From contig BSBM01000179.1 of NCBI GenBank assembly GCA_027924585.1, forward strand, positions 15,296,501 through 15,360,500: a DNA stretch of 64,000 nt, read 5' to 3'. The position numbers and the translations under genes were made by a program. Below are positions 53,500-64,000 of this stretch, piece by piece. Source of the DNA: Larix kaempferi. Taxonomy: Eukaryota; Streptophyta; Pinopsida; Pinales; Pinaceae. Below the pieces are notes generated by a model. The model did not search any database. It was not told where the DNA came from and saw nothing but the letters and a program-made list of their open reading frames with translations. The number at the start of each line of letters is the position of its first letter. Position 1 is the stretch's first letter.

Positions 53500-54010
53500 A
53501 GTGGATTTGAGATTTGTTTTCATTATCTTGGTTTGCTTTATACTATTGGTTAAGTTGCTTTCAGATTTGTTTTGGTTCTCTGGGTTTGCATTGTACTATT
53601 GGTTGAGGGCCTTTCAGATTTGTTTTATTATTATTCGCATCATCTAGGTAAATTTAATCTGGGGACTACTACACGGCTTGTACAGCCACAAGGAAGTACT
53701 CCTCCGTGAGTTAGTCAGGTGATAAAATTATGATGATTTGAGCTCAGAGATAAAATGAACAGAAAATGTCAAGTCCTAGGCCATAATTGGATATGTTTCC
53801 TCGAACTTCATGCCAAGTTCTGGTCTGTAATTGGATAATTGGTCAGAACTGGATATGTTTACTTGAACTTCATGCCAAGTTATGGTCTGTAATTGGATCA
53901 TTGGTTAGAATTTCCATGTCAAGTTCTGGTTTATAATTGGATATATTGACCAGTAACCCTAAATCCAAAATATTATGTCAAGTTTTGGTCATAGTAGCAA
54001 GATTTGGTAG
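53500..54010. repeat. two short tandem arrays of about 60 bp
   Basis: 53500-53640: TCAGATTTGTTTT plus GGTTTGCATTGTACTATTGG recurs with a period near 60. 53800-53950: GAACTTCATGCCAAGTT with GGTCTGTAATTGGAT recurs at 53803 and 53865 (period 62) and once more in broken form. Non-coding. Confidence 0.65.
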
Positions 54011-54658
54011 TATTGACCTTTAAAGTATAGAAATCCACAGTTGTATGAAATTTGTCTAATAACATTTCGTTCCCATGACTAGGCTTAGCTGTGCTTGGTC
54101 TTACCAGGTTTCCTATTTGTTGAGAGGGTTTGTGTGGCTGGTGAGTTATCAAGGCTTTCCTATCAAGTTGAGATTTACCAATTATGAATTTACAGTGTGC
54201 CCACAATGTTGGACGCTAGAGACAGACCCAATTCTTTTGAATGAGTAAAAGATATATTATCAAACTTAACTTGGCTTAAAATTAATTTGAATAGGCAGCA
54301 TAGCATCAAGCAAGATCTAGTTCCATGAAGGGAAGTCGTAGATTAGGAATAAATTTGGCATCTATGGAGAAGGGCTTGCTTAATTTTTAACTATATTATT
54401 GTTTGTCTGGTTTCAGAGTGAACTAGACAAGTGGTAATCTACCCATCTGTGTTGAGCCTGCTCAAGCTGAGAGAGATTGTATTGGAAGGCAGCAAAGAAT
54501 TTTTCATGGAAGTTGAGGAGGAGAATCAATGAGTGTTCAGACTTGGTTTGTCCATTAGCTAGCTAAAATAAGCTATTGAAGGGTATTCTATGCCATAGTA
54601 GCATAATTCAGCCGTATTGGCTTCAAAATTTATCAAATATTTGATGTAGGTGTAATAC

Positions 54659-54672
54659 CATTTTTACTAGTG
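54659..54672 (-). other. CACTAGTAAAAATG terminus, candidate partner of 45709
   Basis: On the minus strand it reads CACTAGTAAAAATG, close to CAGTAGTAAAAAATG at 45709. If both are the ends of one transposon it would be about 9.0 kb and contain the PIP5K pseudogene. The 3-bp flanks (ATG left, AAC right) do not match. Confidence 0.3.
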
Positions 54673-57600
54673 AACACTTTAAAAAAACCCAACTTTAATT
54701 ATTTAAACACTATAAAACAAAAATATCCTTCAGTTTCATACTTCCTTATTATTATATAAGTTTAATTTTATTATATAGATATACTATGTACATTTATGAT
54801 ATATTTTTAAATATTTAATTAAATGTATTATATATAAAAATTAAAAAGTCTATTTCCATTCAATATTAAATCTGCACTTCTTTCCTTAGTAATTAATTGA
54901 CTAACTAGACTACAGAGTTAGCAACACTCTTAGTAATAGTAAAGGATGCCCACTTTTATTGGAGATATATACTATGATACCTGTATCTGAAATCATGTAT
55001 GAAATTTCATAATTGCCTGCAGAACTAACCAGAAGACTGGAGGAGTTAGGTAGGTACTGACATATGACTAACGGGGAACTTCCATACCAGGGTGTGTATT
55101 TCTGCTTAAGTGAATTTTTCTGTTTGGTGCTTTTATATTATGTCTGCCATAGCAGGGTGTTTATTTCTGCTTAAGTGAATTCCCAGAATATTATAAGGTT
55201 TTGAAACATTTGTCATACCAGGATGTGATTCTCCCCAGCAACATTATATCTTTTAACTTGTAAAAAATAACAATTAAATCTTGCTGACTTTTCTAAGATT
55301 AATGACCCATATATGTTGAATTTTTTTAGAAACATATTGGTTCTCCCATTCTTTGTGATAATTGAAGTATCTATTCCTTGGGTCCCCTAGCTACAGTTTA
55401 TCCATGAAAATAACTCATTACTAGAGTGTAATCTCCTAAGAGAGGATCAGGGCTATTGTTCAAAGTCATGAACTTCATTAGCAAACTTATATTTTATGAT
55501 AAACATGGAGTGTTATGACCTCTTGAGTTTTCAGCAGGTCACTATTCAACTTTCAATTTGAACTAGATGACTAATTTGGCTGGTAACTTCTTGTATTTAG
55601 ATGACTAATCTACTATTCCTATATTAAGTTACCAAAATTCTGCACTTCATTTTATCAAAGTTGTGTCAAAATCCCACAAGTGTGTGCTCTAGAGGAAAGC
55701 GGCAAGGTGATCGGGCTTGTGTTGACATGGAGACCCAGGTTCAAAACCTCAAGTGGGTGTGGAGGTCATGCAAAAATATTGGGTGATTTTGATGGCACAT
55801 AAACATTCCTCATAGTGTGGTAGAGTAGTTTTAGGACAGCTATAAGTTTCTATAGCTAGCATTTCCAAAACAAAAAAATGTGTCAACATATATTAAAGTT
55901 ATCTTTAGACAAACTAAATTATTGCATTTTTTTGCCAGCAATTTAAGGCCAGATGATCAAAATTTTTGCATGTGACATCTTTATCACTAAAAGGTATACA
56001 ACATATTCAATAGAATTCAGTGTTGTAACAAATACTGACAAGCCTCGTCATAGTAACAAACACAAGGCAACCATGGTGACACAGTAATCTGGCAAATATA
56101 CAACAAAATTGACAGTAACAATATATAATAGATTCTAGGGCCAGGAAAAAAACTTAACTGAAAATGGCATCATCATTAGCACTGTTGACACTAAGAAATT
56201 GTTTACGAGCAACAAATAAAGTGTGGGGTATAGTTCTTTAATGCCTTGGGTCAAATGAAATCAATGAGAGGTTCATCAAATTTGATAGTTAAATTTGATG
56301 TTAAAATATTTGAGATACTAGAACAGGGAAAATTCATATGTTAATGCGTCCACAAGTAAATGGGCAAACAATAATAGAGATATCAAACCTCGGCAGAAAT
56401 TATCAACAATTCTGAATCAACAGAAATTTATAGGTAGTCAGTAAAGATAGAGATATCTTGACCCCTTGAAAACTGGGCAATAATAAAATGTTACCTGCAT
56501 CTAAAATTTCAAACTTCTGGGTGAAAAATGAAATGATAAAGCATGGCCAATTTTAAATTCCATATAAGAAAATGCCTTCTGTAATAAATTGCATATGAGA
56601 TCACTCACTCAGAACACCATTATAGCTTCTATTAATTTTTTCAAAGTTCAAACATCAACAGAAATTAGCACTGAACCATGCTTCTCAATCTTCTTAAGCG
56701 TCCAAAGAAAATAATTCACATTATATATGTTAAATTTTATAAGTAATGTTTCTGGAAGTAGGGATTATATGGCCATTGATATGGACGTGATAGATGTCTA
56801 ACCTTTCCAATATGAGAAGTACAAAAAATAATGTTAAGGAAAACAATAAAAAGGAGAGAACCTAAGGAAGAAATGGAGTTTACTAACAACAAATTTCCTA
56901 GAAGTGGCAATATAGGGCCAGATCTGGTGAAAATTAATTAAGTGAACACATCATTTTCCAAATGATAGGTTTCAAGTATTTGTCAAGATTATGGTCCTCA
57001 AAGGTAGATAAATAGTAGGTATGGTGAAAATCAAGTGTGAATAGATCATTTTCCAAATTAGGATTCAAGGATTCTGACTCTTTCTTGAGGATTCAAGGTT
57101 TCACACTTGGAGGAGACCTTTCCTTGTTAATGTGGTGAACCAACCACCTTGGTGATAGTTTCTTGCTATCTTTGGATTAGGTTCCCGTCCTTTTGGTCTA
57201 TATATTCATTTGGAGAGGAAGAAGGTTTTATTTTCATTGGAGGTTACTTGCCGGCCTTGGCTGATTTGGAGGAAAGCTTGATTGGAGCCTTCTAGATGGG
57301 GTCATCCCCTTGCATTTTTAGCCATTGGAAGGCATCTAAGGTCGTTTTGTTGCTATGTGGACCATTTTTGTTAGAGCAACCACCTCTTTGGAGGACATGT
57401 TTCCTCATGAACACATTTCCTTTGGAGCGCACCCCTTAGATAAGCCTTTGGAGGCTATTATGTGGACAATGCTTGGCTTTTGTTCCCTACTTGAGAAAAA
57501 TTTCCCAAAACTTCCATTCAAGTGGAATCATAACTCTTCACTTCAAATCTTCAATATGAGGTGCTGATATAAAATCTGGCAATGCATAATTGTCATGCCT

Positions 57601-58371
57601 CCTACTAATATTTAAAGTCTGGTGTCACTAGGATGAGTAAATGTGTGTTGGATGCCCTCACCTCTACAAACAACAATTTATTCAACAATGGAGTCACCAG
57701 ATCAGCTATATATTGTTTAGAATCATGGTTTCTGCTCATCAAACCTAGGAATCCTAATTGTAGCGAAAAGGACTTTATCCCCAACAACAACACCAAAATG
57801 TTACGACAAAATATAGCACCCAGAAAGTGTAAAGTCCCAAGCACCAAGGTGTTAGTTTTGTCTAACTTAGGAAGCCTATCCAATATCACCATACTGGGTA
57901 TTCCTCTCACTTTAGGGTATCTCTTCTTTAGCAAAATGAGGGTATCCCTAGGATAAGTCAAAGTCAAAGAATTTAAGGTTTGAAATGAAGAGTTTTGGAC
58001 TAAAGTCAAATCTGGTTTGAAATCTGTTTTTTTGTTTTAGAAAGGTAAGTTTTGGATGTACAAACTAGGATGCAAGTCTATTATAGAATGAATATGTATG
58101 AAATGCCTAACTTGTTGCAAATCTAAATTTAAATGATGTTATCATGGCTGTAATTTTCAGAGTTACAAAGAGGTAATTTTTGAGCAAGTGTATGATCTTC
58201 AAAAAAAAGCTTAAGTGCTCAAATGCAATCTGAACTTTTCAATTTTTGAATTAAATATGATCCAAAATTGCAGAAATATACAACAAAAATCAACGAAAAA
58301 AATTCATAATGCAATTAATGTGGAAAGAGAGTAATTTTATGTCTACAAATGATTCTTGCAAGAGTTCATGT
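54673..58371. other. AT-rich interval without a recognised gene
   Basis: 3.7 kb, mostly A/T, many short stop-filled frames. A 30-bp phrase (CCAGGGTGTGTATTTCTGCTTAAGTGAATT-like) occurs at about 55087 and 55153. A 134-codon open minus frame (57605-58009) looks unusually open and may be an LTR or TE relic, but I recognise no domain. 57100-57570 is somewhat richer in G/C with no homology seen. Confidence 0.45.
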
Positions 58372-59822
58372 AAAAATGACCGATATAGGCATGATCTCAT
58401 CACCTATGGTGTTGCTGCTGGTGTGGCTGCAGCATTCCATGCACCAGTTGGTGGTGTGCTCTTTGCAGTAGACGAAATAACAACATGGTATGTAAACATT
58501 TCCTTTGATATTTAGAGTGTCATTGGATGAATGCTTATTTCCTTTAATATTCAGAGTGTTGTTGGATGTATGCTTAAGCATCCTTATTACATTCATTTAC
58601 AAGTTACAACAGATTAGGGTTTCACCCTGTGCATATATGCCAGATAAGGATGTGACCTGCATTCAGGAAGTACCAAATCAGGGAATATGCCTATGATGAA
58701 AACCACTATGTCTCATAGCACATAAGATATTGCACATGTAAATTTGTAATTTGTATTTTTATATCGGTGAAAGCATGCTTTCAAAATAAAAGAGTGAGAT
58801 ATGGTGGTTCTAAATGCTTTTTCAGGTGGCGAAGTTCTCTTCTGTGGAGGAGTTTTTTCACCACGGTAGTGGTTGCTGTGGTGCTGAAGGGATTCATAAA
58901 TTATTGTGAAAATGGAAACTGTGGCATCTTTGGAAATGGTGGCCTGATCATGTTTGATGTCAGTACTGTGTTGATCACATATAGAGTTGTTGATCTGAAT
59001 CTTGCGGTGATACTTGGAGTTATTGGAGGAGTAGTGTGAGTTGTCTACAACTACCTTATTGTGAAGACTCTGAGGCTTTATGCCCTCATCAATCAGTATG
59101 TATTACATTTAGATACTATGATTATATTAGTCTTAGACCATGTTTCGAATTTGCAAAATCTTTGTAGAGTTTGTGCAGAGTGTTCATGAGTGTCATGGTT
59201 ATGTGTTATTGATAGGAAGGGACCTATATCCAAAATGATTCTTTCCTGTGTTGTCTCCATCTTTACATCTTGTTGCATTTTCGGACTTCCATGGCTTGCA
59301 AAATGCACACCCTGTCCAATAGGGGCAATGTTCAATGTAGAATGTCCCAGCACTGGTAGCACAGGAAACTTCAAGCAATTCCATTGTCCAATAGGTTATT
59401 ACAATGACCTTGCAAGATTTATTTTCAACACAAATGATGGTGTTGTTAAAAACAACTTCAACTCTGCCACCGGAAATGAGTTTCGTCAATCATCACTCAT
59501 GCTTTACTTTGTTGCTATTTTTATACTGGGCCTGGTAACATATGGACTTGCACTTCCATCGGTTCTATTCATACCAGTAATTTTGATAGGTTCTGCATAT
59601 GGCCGTTCTATTGGGGAGTTGATTGAATCCTTCACAGGGGTTGATCAGGGGCTTTGCGCTGTGCTTGGTGTAGCCTCTTTACTCGGGGTATCAATGAGGA
59701 TGACATTTTAATTATGTGTTATCCTTCTAGAGCTAACAAATAACTTGTCATTTCTCCCTTTTATCATGATGGCCCTTTTAATATCAAAGACAACAGCTGG
59801 TTGCTTCAACATCAGCGTAGAC
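58372..59822 (+). pseudogene. CLC-type chloride channel/transporter fragment
   Basis: Three consecutive exons with good splice sites. Exon 1 (about 58372-58487): KNDRYRHDLITYG and FHAPVGGVLFAVDEITTW. Exon 2 (58826-59095): WRSSLLWRSFFTTVVVAVVL, CENGNCGIFGNGGLIMFDVS. Exon 3 (59216-about 59822): KGPISKMILSCVVSIFTSCC, NFKQFHCPIGYYNDLARFIF, YGLALPSVLFIPVILIGSAYGR, DQGLCAVLGVASLL, SMRMT and LELTNNLSFLPF. These are the middle helices of a plant CLC of the group with FGxGGLIMFDVS. The N-terminal helices with the GSGIPE and GREGP motifs and the CBS domains are missing. TGA at 59037-59039 and TAA at 59709-59711 break it; the GLFIP motif is VLFIP. Confidence 0.9.
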
Positions 59823-59981
59823 CTTCGTTGTAGTTTAGGTTGATGCCTATTGGTGTATTTCAAACTTCTACCTTTTCTCTCTCTTTATTAGGATCATTTG
59901 AACATTTCAATGGAATTTTTTCAATCTTGTCCTCCTAATAACATTTTTTCATAACTCTCGTTTGTTGTTTGAGTGATGCAG

Positions 59982-60128
59982 GAAGCACAAACAGCAAAAT
60001 ATGAAACAAATGGATATAAGCTGGACAAATCCCACGTATTTGCGGTTAACATGTTTGATGAATTTGATAGATACATGAAAGTAACAAATGAGTGGATTCC
60101 CCCGGAAAAAAAGGTCTATACACTTGGG
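59982..60128 (+). pseudogene. single eIF3b exon next to the CLC fragment
   Basis: Between an acceptor (GAGTGATGCAG, ending 59981) and a donor (GGGGTAAGAG, intron from 60129) lies a 147-bp, phase-0 exon of 49 codons without a stop. It encodes EAQTAKYETNGYKLDKSHVF, AVNMFDEFDRYMKV and NEWIPPEKKVYTLG, which I recognise as the segment after the RRM of translation initiation factor 3 subunit B, where related sequences read YKLD..HIFAVNMFDD. No other eIF3b exon is visible nearby. It lies only about 160 bp after the CLC fragment on the same strand, so it is a transplanted exon, not part of a gene. Confidence 0.8.
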
Positions 60129-60670
60129 GTAAGAGTCATTACCTGTCCCTCTCATATTAAAACTATCTGTCAAAGTGAGCATGTTCAATTCTATAATAGT
60201 TCAAAAACATTTCAAAGTTCTTCAAAATTTCTACATCGAACATTCACTTGACTTTGATTTGTAGAGAAGTAGGTGGTTGTTATGGAGAAAGAATTTGCAA
60301 CATACATTAGGACCTATTGCAGTTCTAGAAGATAAGCAGAGTTCACAGCTAGGCTGTAGTTCTAAGAGGTGTACAGAGATCAAGTTTGAAGTCAGCACCA
60401 AACTCACCTTTAAGAAATTTTGGGTATCTTCTTATTAAGGCATAGGAAAATATGAAAGAGTTTGTAGCAAGGGGGAGCCACATTATAATGGCATTGTCAC
60501 CATCTTCAAGTGACCCTCTTCACCTCTTATTGAATTTTCAAGATGGGCCCATACCATCTCAAATATGATGGCCTTTTGTCACATTGTCATAATCATTTTG
60601 CACCAATCCTTACAGCATCATCCTACTAGCTGTGCTTGGTCAATCTATTCATCCTACTCAGTTTTCTTGG

Positions 60671-60706
<36 letters not shown>

Positions 60707-61840
60707 TAGTTTCATTGGATAGGATTGAGAAGTCTCTGAGTTATTTTTATCCCTTCTTAGAATTTTCATGCAGTTTGCATTGCGTTATAGGTGATTTCTC
60801 ATGGGTTTAGTAGGCTTAGTACTGCTTGGGCATAATTTCAGATAGATCCTCATAGACTTTTGCATTATTTATGGAGGGATAGCTAAGTATGTTATCCTCT
60901 TTAACCATAATCACTCCATACCTTCAAGTAGGGCCTAATGTGTAGATTTTGATCCATTTCTTGTCATTCTCTCACATAAAATCATATCCTAATATGAAAT
61001 ATCAGATCAAGACTCTAATTTCCCTTTAACTTTTCGTCATTAGGTAAAATTAAGCCTATATTATTTTCAATTATAACCTACTGGCATTCAGTACAAATTT
61101 ACAACCTATATCCTAGAAACTATTTCATTTGGCCCAATTTGATCACCACCCCTGCATGTCTATTCAGGTTTACCTTTAATCTTAAAGATTTGAGTTCTTC
61201 CTTTTTGTTTGATTTTTTGGCTTAAATCAGACATCTAAAGGGTTTTCTTGTTCTTGAATTGTTACATAGTCAACTAGCTAAAGCGTAAAAGACCGAGCTC
61301 AAAATCCCTCGTAATCTCGCATCCCATCACATAAACAACCTAGGTCACCAATTTGATTTGATTTTATAGAGCCAGAAGTTTAAAGCATTTTTCAAAATTA
61401 GGATCCATGGTTGAATAATCTTCATCTTTTCAGATTGTTCAATTTAAAGACATGTTACTTGCAAATCAACCCAATAGTCTATATACTTTTCACAAAGACA
61501 TGAAAGTTAGACAAGATTTATTTTCCTAGAATGAACAATTAGACCTACATAAGTTCAACTTCATCAAACATCAAAAACCCATTGACAAGGTTTGCCTTCC
61601 ATAACTATTCTTACTGGTTACTATGTGTTAGCACATAAATCTCAATTTAATTTGATTTCTCAAAATATCAGATCTTGAAACTAGACTAAAAATCTTTCAT
61701 TTGGAGTATTTCACAAAGGTCTTAAGACCAATCAACCTTTGGTTCACAGTCTCTTTCATATATTTGGGAAACTAGATCTCCTCTAGGTAACAAATCATTC
61801 TCCCATGAATCTTACTAGTAAGTTCAATTACTAGAAGTCT
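60129..61840. other. spacer before copia-3, no recognised gene
   Basis: About 1.7 kb. It holds intron-like sequence after the eIF3b exon, a CT microsatellite (listed), and an AT-rich stretch to the LTR at 61841. The plus frame 60565-60810 is largely produced by the microsatellite. Confidence 0.5.
60671..60706 (+). repeat. CT dinucleotide microsatellite
   Basis: (CT) repeats with one A interruption at about 60693, 36 bp. Confidence 0.95.
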
Positions 61841-62335
61841 TGTTGAAATATTGTAACTTCAAAGAATATTATATTTGTATTATTCTCGAGATGTTTTATT
61901 CCTCCGATGGGACTCTATTGTATATCCGGAGATGTTTATTCCTCCATTGGATTATGGGAACTAGGGTTATTAGATCTCTTATGTGGAGATCGGCCCGAAG
62001 TTATTTTATCGGAGGTTATTAGACTCAATTTGACAAGTCGGCCTCATAGGATAAAAAGTCAGTTGGAAAACAAGTATAAGTAGAGGAGGTTGTTCCTCAC
62101 TTAACTCACTTGTTCTCACACTTCTATTGTGCGCATAGGAGAGAGAGAGTTTTGCATAGGAGGAGAAGGAGCTCTTGTTGTGGTATACTATCTTGTATTG
62201 GGTTGATTATCTATATTGAGGAAAGCTTTGCTGGGTTTTCTACCCCATGAGGGTTTCCCAGGGTATATTTGTGTCTATCTTATGATTGTGTTTCTTTCAG
62301 TGATCTTGCTTGTGCATTTATGCTAGAATTTAACA
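61841..62335 (+). repeat. copia-3 5' LTR
   Basis: 495 bp, TGTTGAAATATTG...GAATTTAACA. TATA-like GTATAAGTAG near 62075. The ATGTTTATTCCTCC phrase occurs twice (about 61891 and 61932) in U3. Confidence 0.9.
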
Positions 62336-62347
62336 TGGTATCAGAGC
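62336..62347 (+). other. copia-3 primer-binding site (initiator tRNA-Met)
   Basis: TGGTATCAGAGC abuts the LTR end. Confidence 0.95.
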
Positions 62348-62751
62348 TAGCCTGAATAGGACATCTTTCACAAGGTGAAAATATCTCTATCTTTCTCTCT
62401 GGTGAAAATTAGGGTTTCTGCAAAAGTTGGTATTGTTGAATTCTGATTACATAGCTGGATAGCCCTTCTCAAAACCAATCTTTTGAGCCCTAGATCGAAC
62501 TTTTTGGTTGGGTAGAACTTCGGGAAAGTCAAACCCTAGTTTGAAAAAAGTGTGATAAAACCAGAAAAACAGAAAACCAGAACCAAAATTCTACAGCAGA
62601 TCCGAAGTTCGCTGGTCAAGTTTGGAGGCTGAAAAATTGAAGTTTCCAGAAAGTAAGTACATCAGTCACCTCGCCTCAGTCAAGCCAATCTCCTGGTAAG
62701 GTCAGTTTTTCATTTTTGGAATTTTCAATTTTTAGTGACCCCCTGGGCAAG

Positions 62752-64000
62752 ATGGCCCCAAGTACTAAGCTTGAAGACAAGCTAGAGGGTATAGAGAATT
62801 TCTGAGCATGGAAATATAGAATTGGTCTCATTCTTGAAGAGAATGATCTTTCCCATTATATCAAAGATGAGATTGCGGAACCTACAGAAGATGAAGCTAA
62901 AGAGAAGTACAGGAAAGATTTGATTAGGGCAAAGAGAATTATTGCTGATTCTATTAAGGACCACTTGATTCCCCAAGTGGCATCCAAGAAGACCCCAAAG
63001 GAAATGTATGATGCTCTCTCCAGAATGTATGAGGGAAATAACATAAACAGGAAGATGAACCTAAGAGCTCAATTGAAGAACACCAAGATGAATAAAGGAG
63101 AATCTATTCAAGACTATTTCTCAAGGGTTTCTCAGTTCAAAGAACAACTAGATGCTATTGGAGATACTATTGATGAAGATGAACTAGTCATGACTGCTCT
63201 AAATGGTCTCACTAGACCTTGGGAGTCATTCATCCAAACCATGTGTGCCAGAAAAGAAAGTATGAATTTTGATGTGGTTTGGGAGGATTGCATTCAAGAG
63301 GAAGCCAGGGTTGCCAACAGAGAAGCATTGTTCAAGGAAGATGACCAAGCCTTGGCCACCCACACCAAGAGAAGAAGGAATCAATCCTACTTTAAGAAGG
63401 ATAGTCACAAGGAGTCTCATCCTCCACAAAGATTTCAAAAGAAAAGAGGATATAATCAAAGAAGAGATTACTCCTCATTCCAATGTTTTACTTGTCACAA
63501 AATAGGACATATTGCTAAGGACTGTCCTTTGAATAAGAAAAAGGGTGCTCACCACAAAAGACATCAAGCACATCTTGCAGAAGATGATAGTGAAGAAGAA
63601 GTTGAAGAGGAAGAAAGGCCTCACAAGAAAAGACCTAGAAGAGAAGAAGAACATGAAGAAAGGACCTTCTTTAAGAAAAGATCTAGAAGAAGTGAAGAAG
63701 AAGATGCAGAAGAGTATGTTCTATTCTCTGCACTCTCTGGATCTATAACACCTAGAGAAGGTACATGGGTTATCGATAGTGGTGCTTCAAAGCACATGAC
63801 AGGACAAAAGAAGACTTTATCAAAACTTGAAGAAAAGACCTCCCCACAAAAGGTATCTCTAGGAGATAACTATCAATATCCCATCAAGGGAATTGGTGAA
63901 GCAAACTACAAACTTGATTCTGGAACCCCCATGAAGATGAAGTTAGTTTTGTATGTTCCAGGATTGAAGAAGAACTTTCTTTCCATCTCAGCATTGGACA
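62752..64000 (+). pseudogene. copia-3 gag and protease (continues off the window)
   Basis: The frame starts MAPSTKLEDKLEGIENF and is interrupted only by TGA at 62803-62805, where copia-1 has Arg (NFRAWKY), so CGA to TGA is likely. It then stays open to the window end. Gag: AWKYRIGLILEENDLSHYI, IADSIKDHLIPQVASKK, GNNINRKMNLRAQLK, DYFSRVSQFKEQLDAI and LNGLTRPWESFIQTM. The knuckle CFTCHKIGHIAKDC is at 63484-63525. An acidic/basic linker of Glu and Arg follows, then protease VIDSGASKHMTG (D-S-G codons 63775-63783) and LGDNYQYPIKGIGEA. Apart from that stop, this is the least damaged copia frame here. Confidence 0.9.

Larger units (their letters stand above)
61841..64000 (+). mobile_element. copia-3, Ty1/copia element cut by the window end
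   Basis: 5' LTR, tRNA-Met PBS, gag and protease on the plus strand; the rest lies outside. The gag is related to copia-1 (both have AWKYRIGLILEEN and HLIP...), so they belong to one clade, but the LTRs are different in length and sequence. Only one stop is seen in 1.25 kb of coding sequence. Confidence 0.92.

Noticed and set aside
57605-58009. 134-codon open minus frame
   Set aside because: No recognised domain; antisense also fairly open, so likely low stop density or LTR relic. Left as part of the interval.
60129-61840. Helitron 3' end (hairpin plus CTRR) near the gene fragments
   Set aside because: CTAG occurs several times, but none has a convincing GC-rich hairpin 10-15 bases upstream.

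Overview
This is plant nuclear DNA: AT-rich, intron-bearing gene fragments in a bed of nested LTR retrotransposons, most of them primed from initiator tRNA-Met (TGGTATCAGAGC-type sites). The density of elements and the old, decayed copies suggest a large-genome seed plant. A conifer is possible, but nothing here fixes the species. I see no intact host gene, RNA gene or CRISPR array.

Layout. 1-4140: minus-strand Ty3/gypsy element (family A), cut by the window edge. 4141-8814: plus-strand remains of family A (LTR end, PBS, two gag starts) around about 3.6 kb of AT-rich non-coding DNA. 8815-18579: a probable long gypsy LTR (family B), split by a complete Ty1/copia element (copia-1, 10223-17385, duplication TATGT); a decayed leader and a gag zinc knuckle follow to about 20570. 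20571-24151: AT-rich LTR-like DNA. 24152-40410: a second complete copia (copia-2, duplication CACCT) inserted in or beside the LTR of a minus-strand gypsy (family C, body 41001-45708). Inside the 5' LTR of copia-2 sits an 11-kb element D (24293-35312, minus strand, duplication ACAGG). 45709-61840: no intact TE is evident, apart from a CACTA-like terminus and a fold-back. This stretch carries pieces of three host genes, all on the plus strand with introns: a PIP5K MORN-repeat pseudogene, a CLC chloride-channel pseudogene and one eIF3b exon. 61841-64000: 5' part of a third copia (copia-3), cut by the window end.

How the parts relate. The two clean nests date events: D (LTRs differ by 3 substitutions and one indel by eye) is younger than copia-2 (about 4% LTR divergence), which is younger than gypsy C. 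Copia-1 LTRs differ at about 5%. The older elements carry premature stops that mostly look like C-to-T changes (CGA to TGA, CAG to TAG, CAA to TAA), as expected for methylated, silenced repeats. D is the exception and the most interesting object. It is young and keeps long open gag and protease frames plus an RNase H, but has no reverse transcriptase or integrase. It also carries two extra zinc knuckles after the protease, a 32-bp minisatellite in its leader, and a run of small stem-loops whose arms differ between units yet remain complementary. It looks like a recently mobilised non-autonomous TAT/Ogre-like element with an elaborate RNA architecture.
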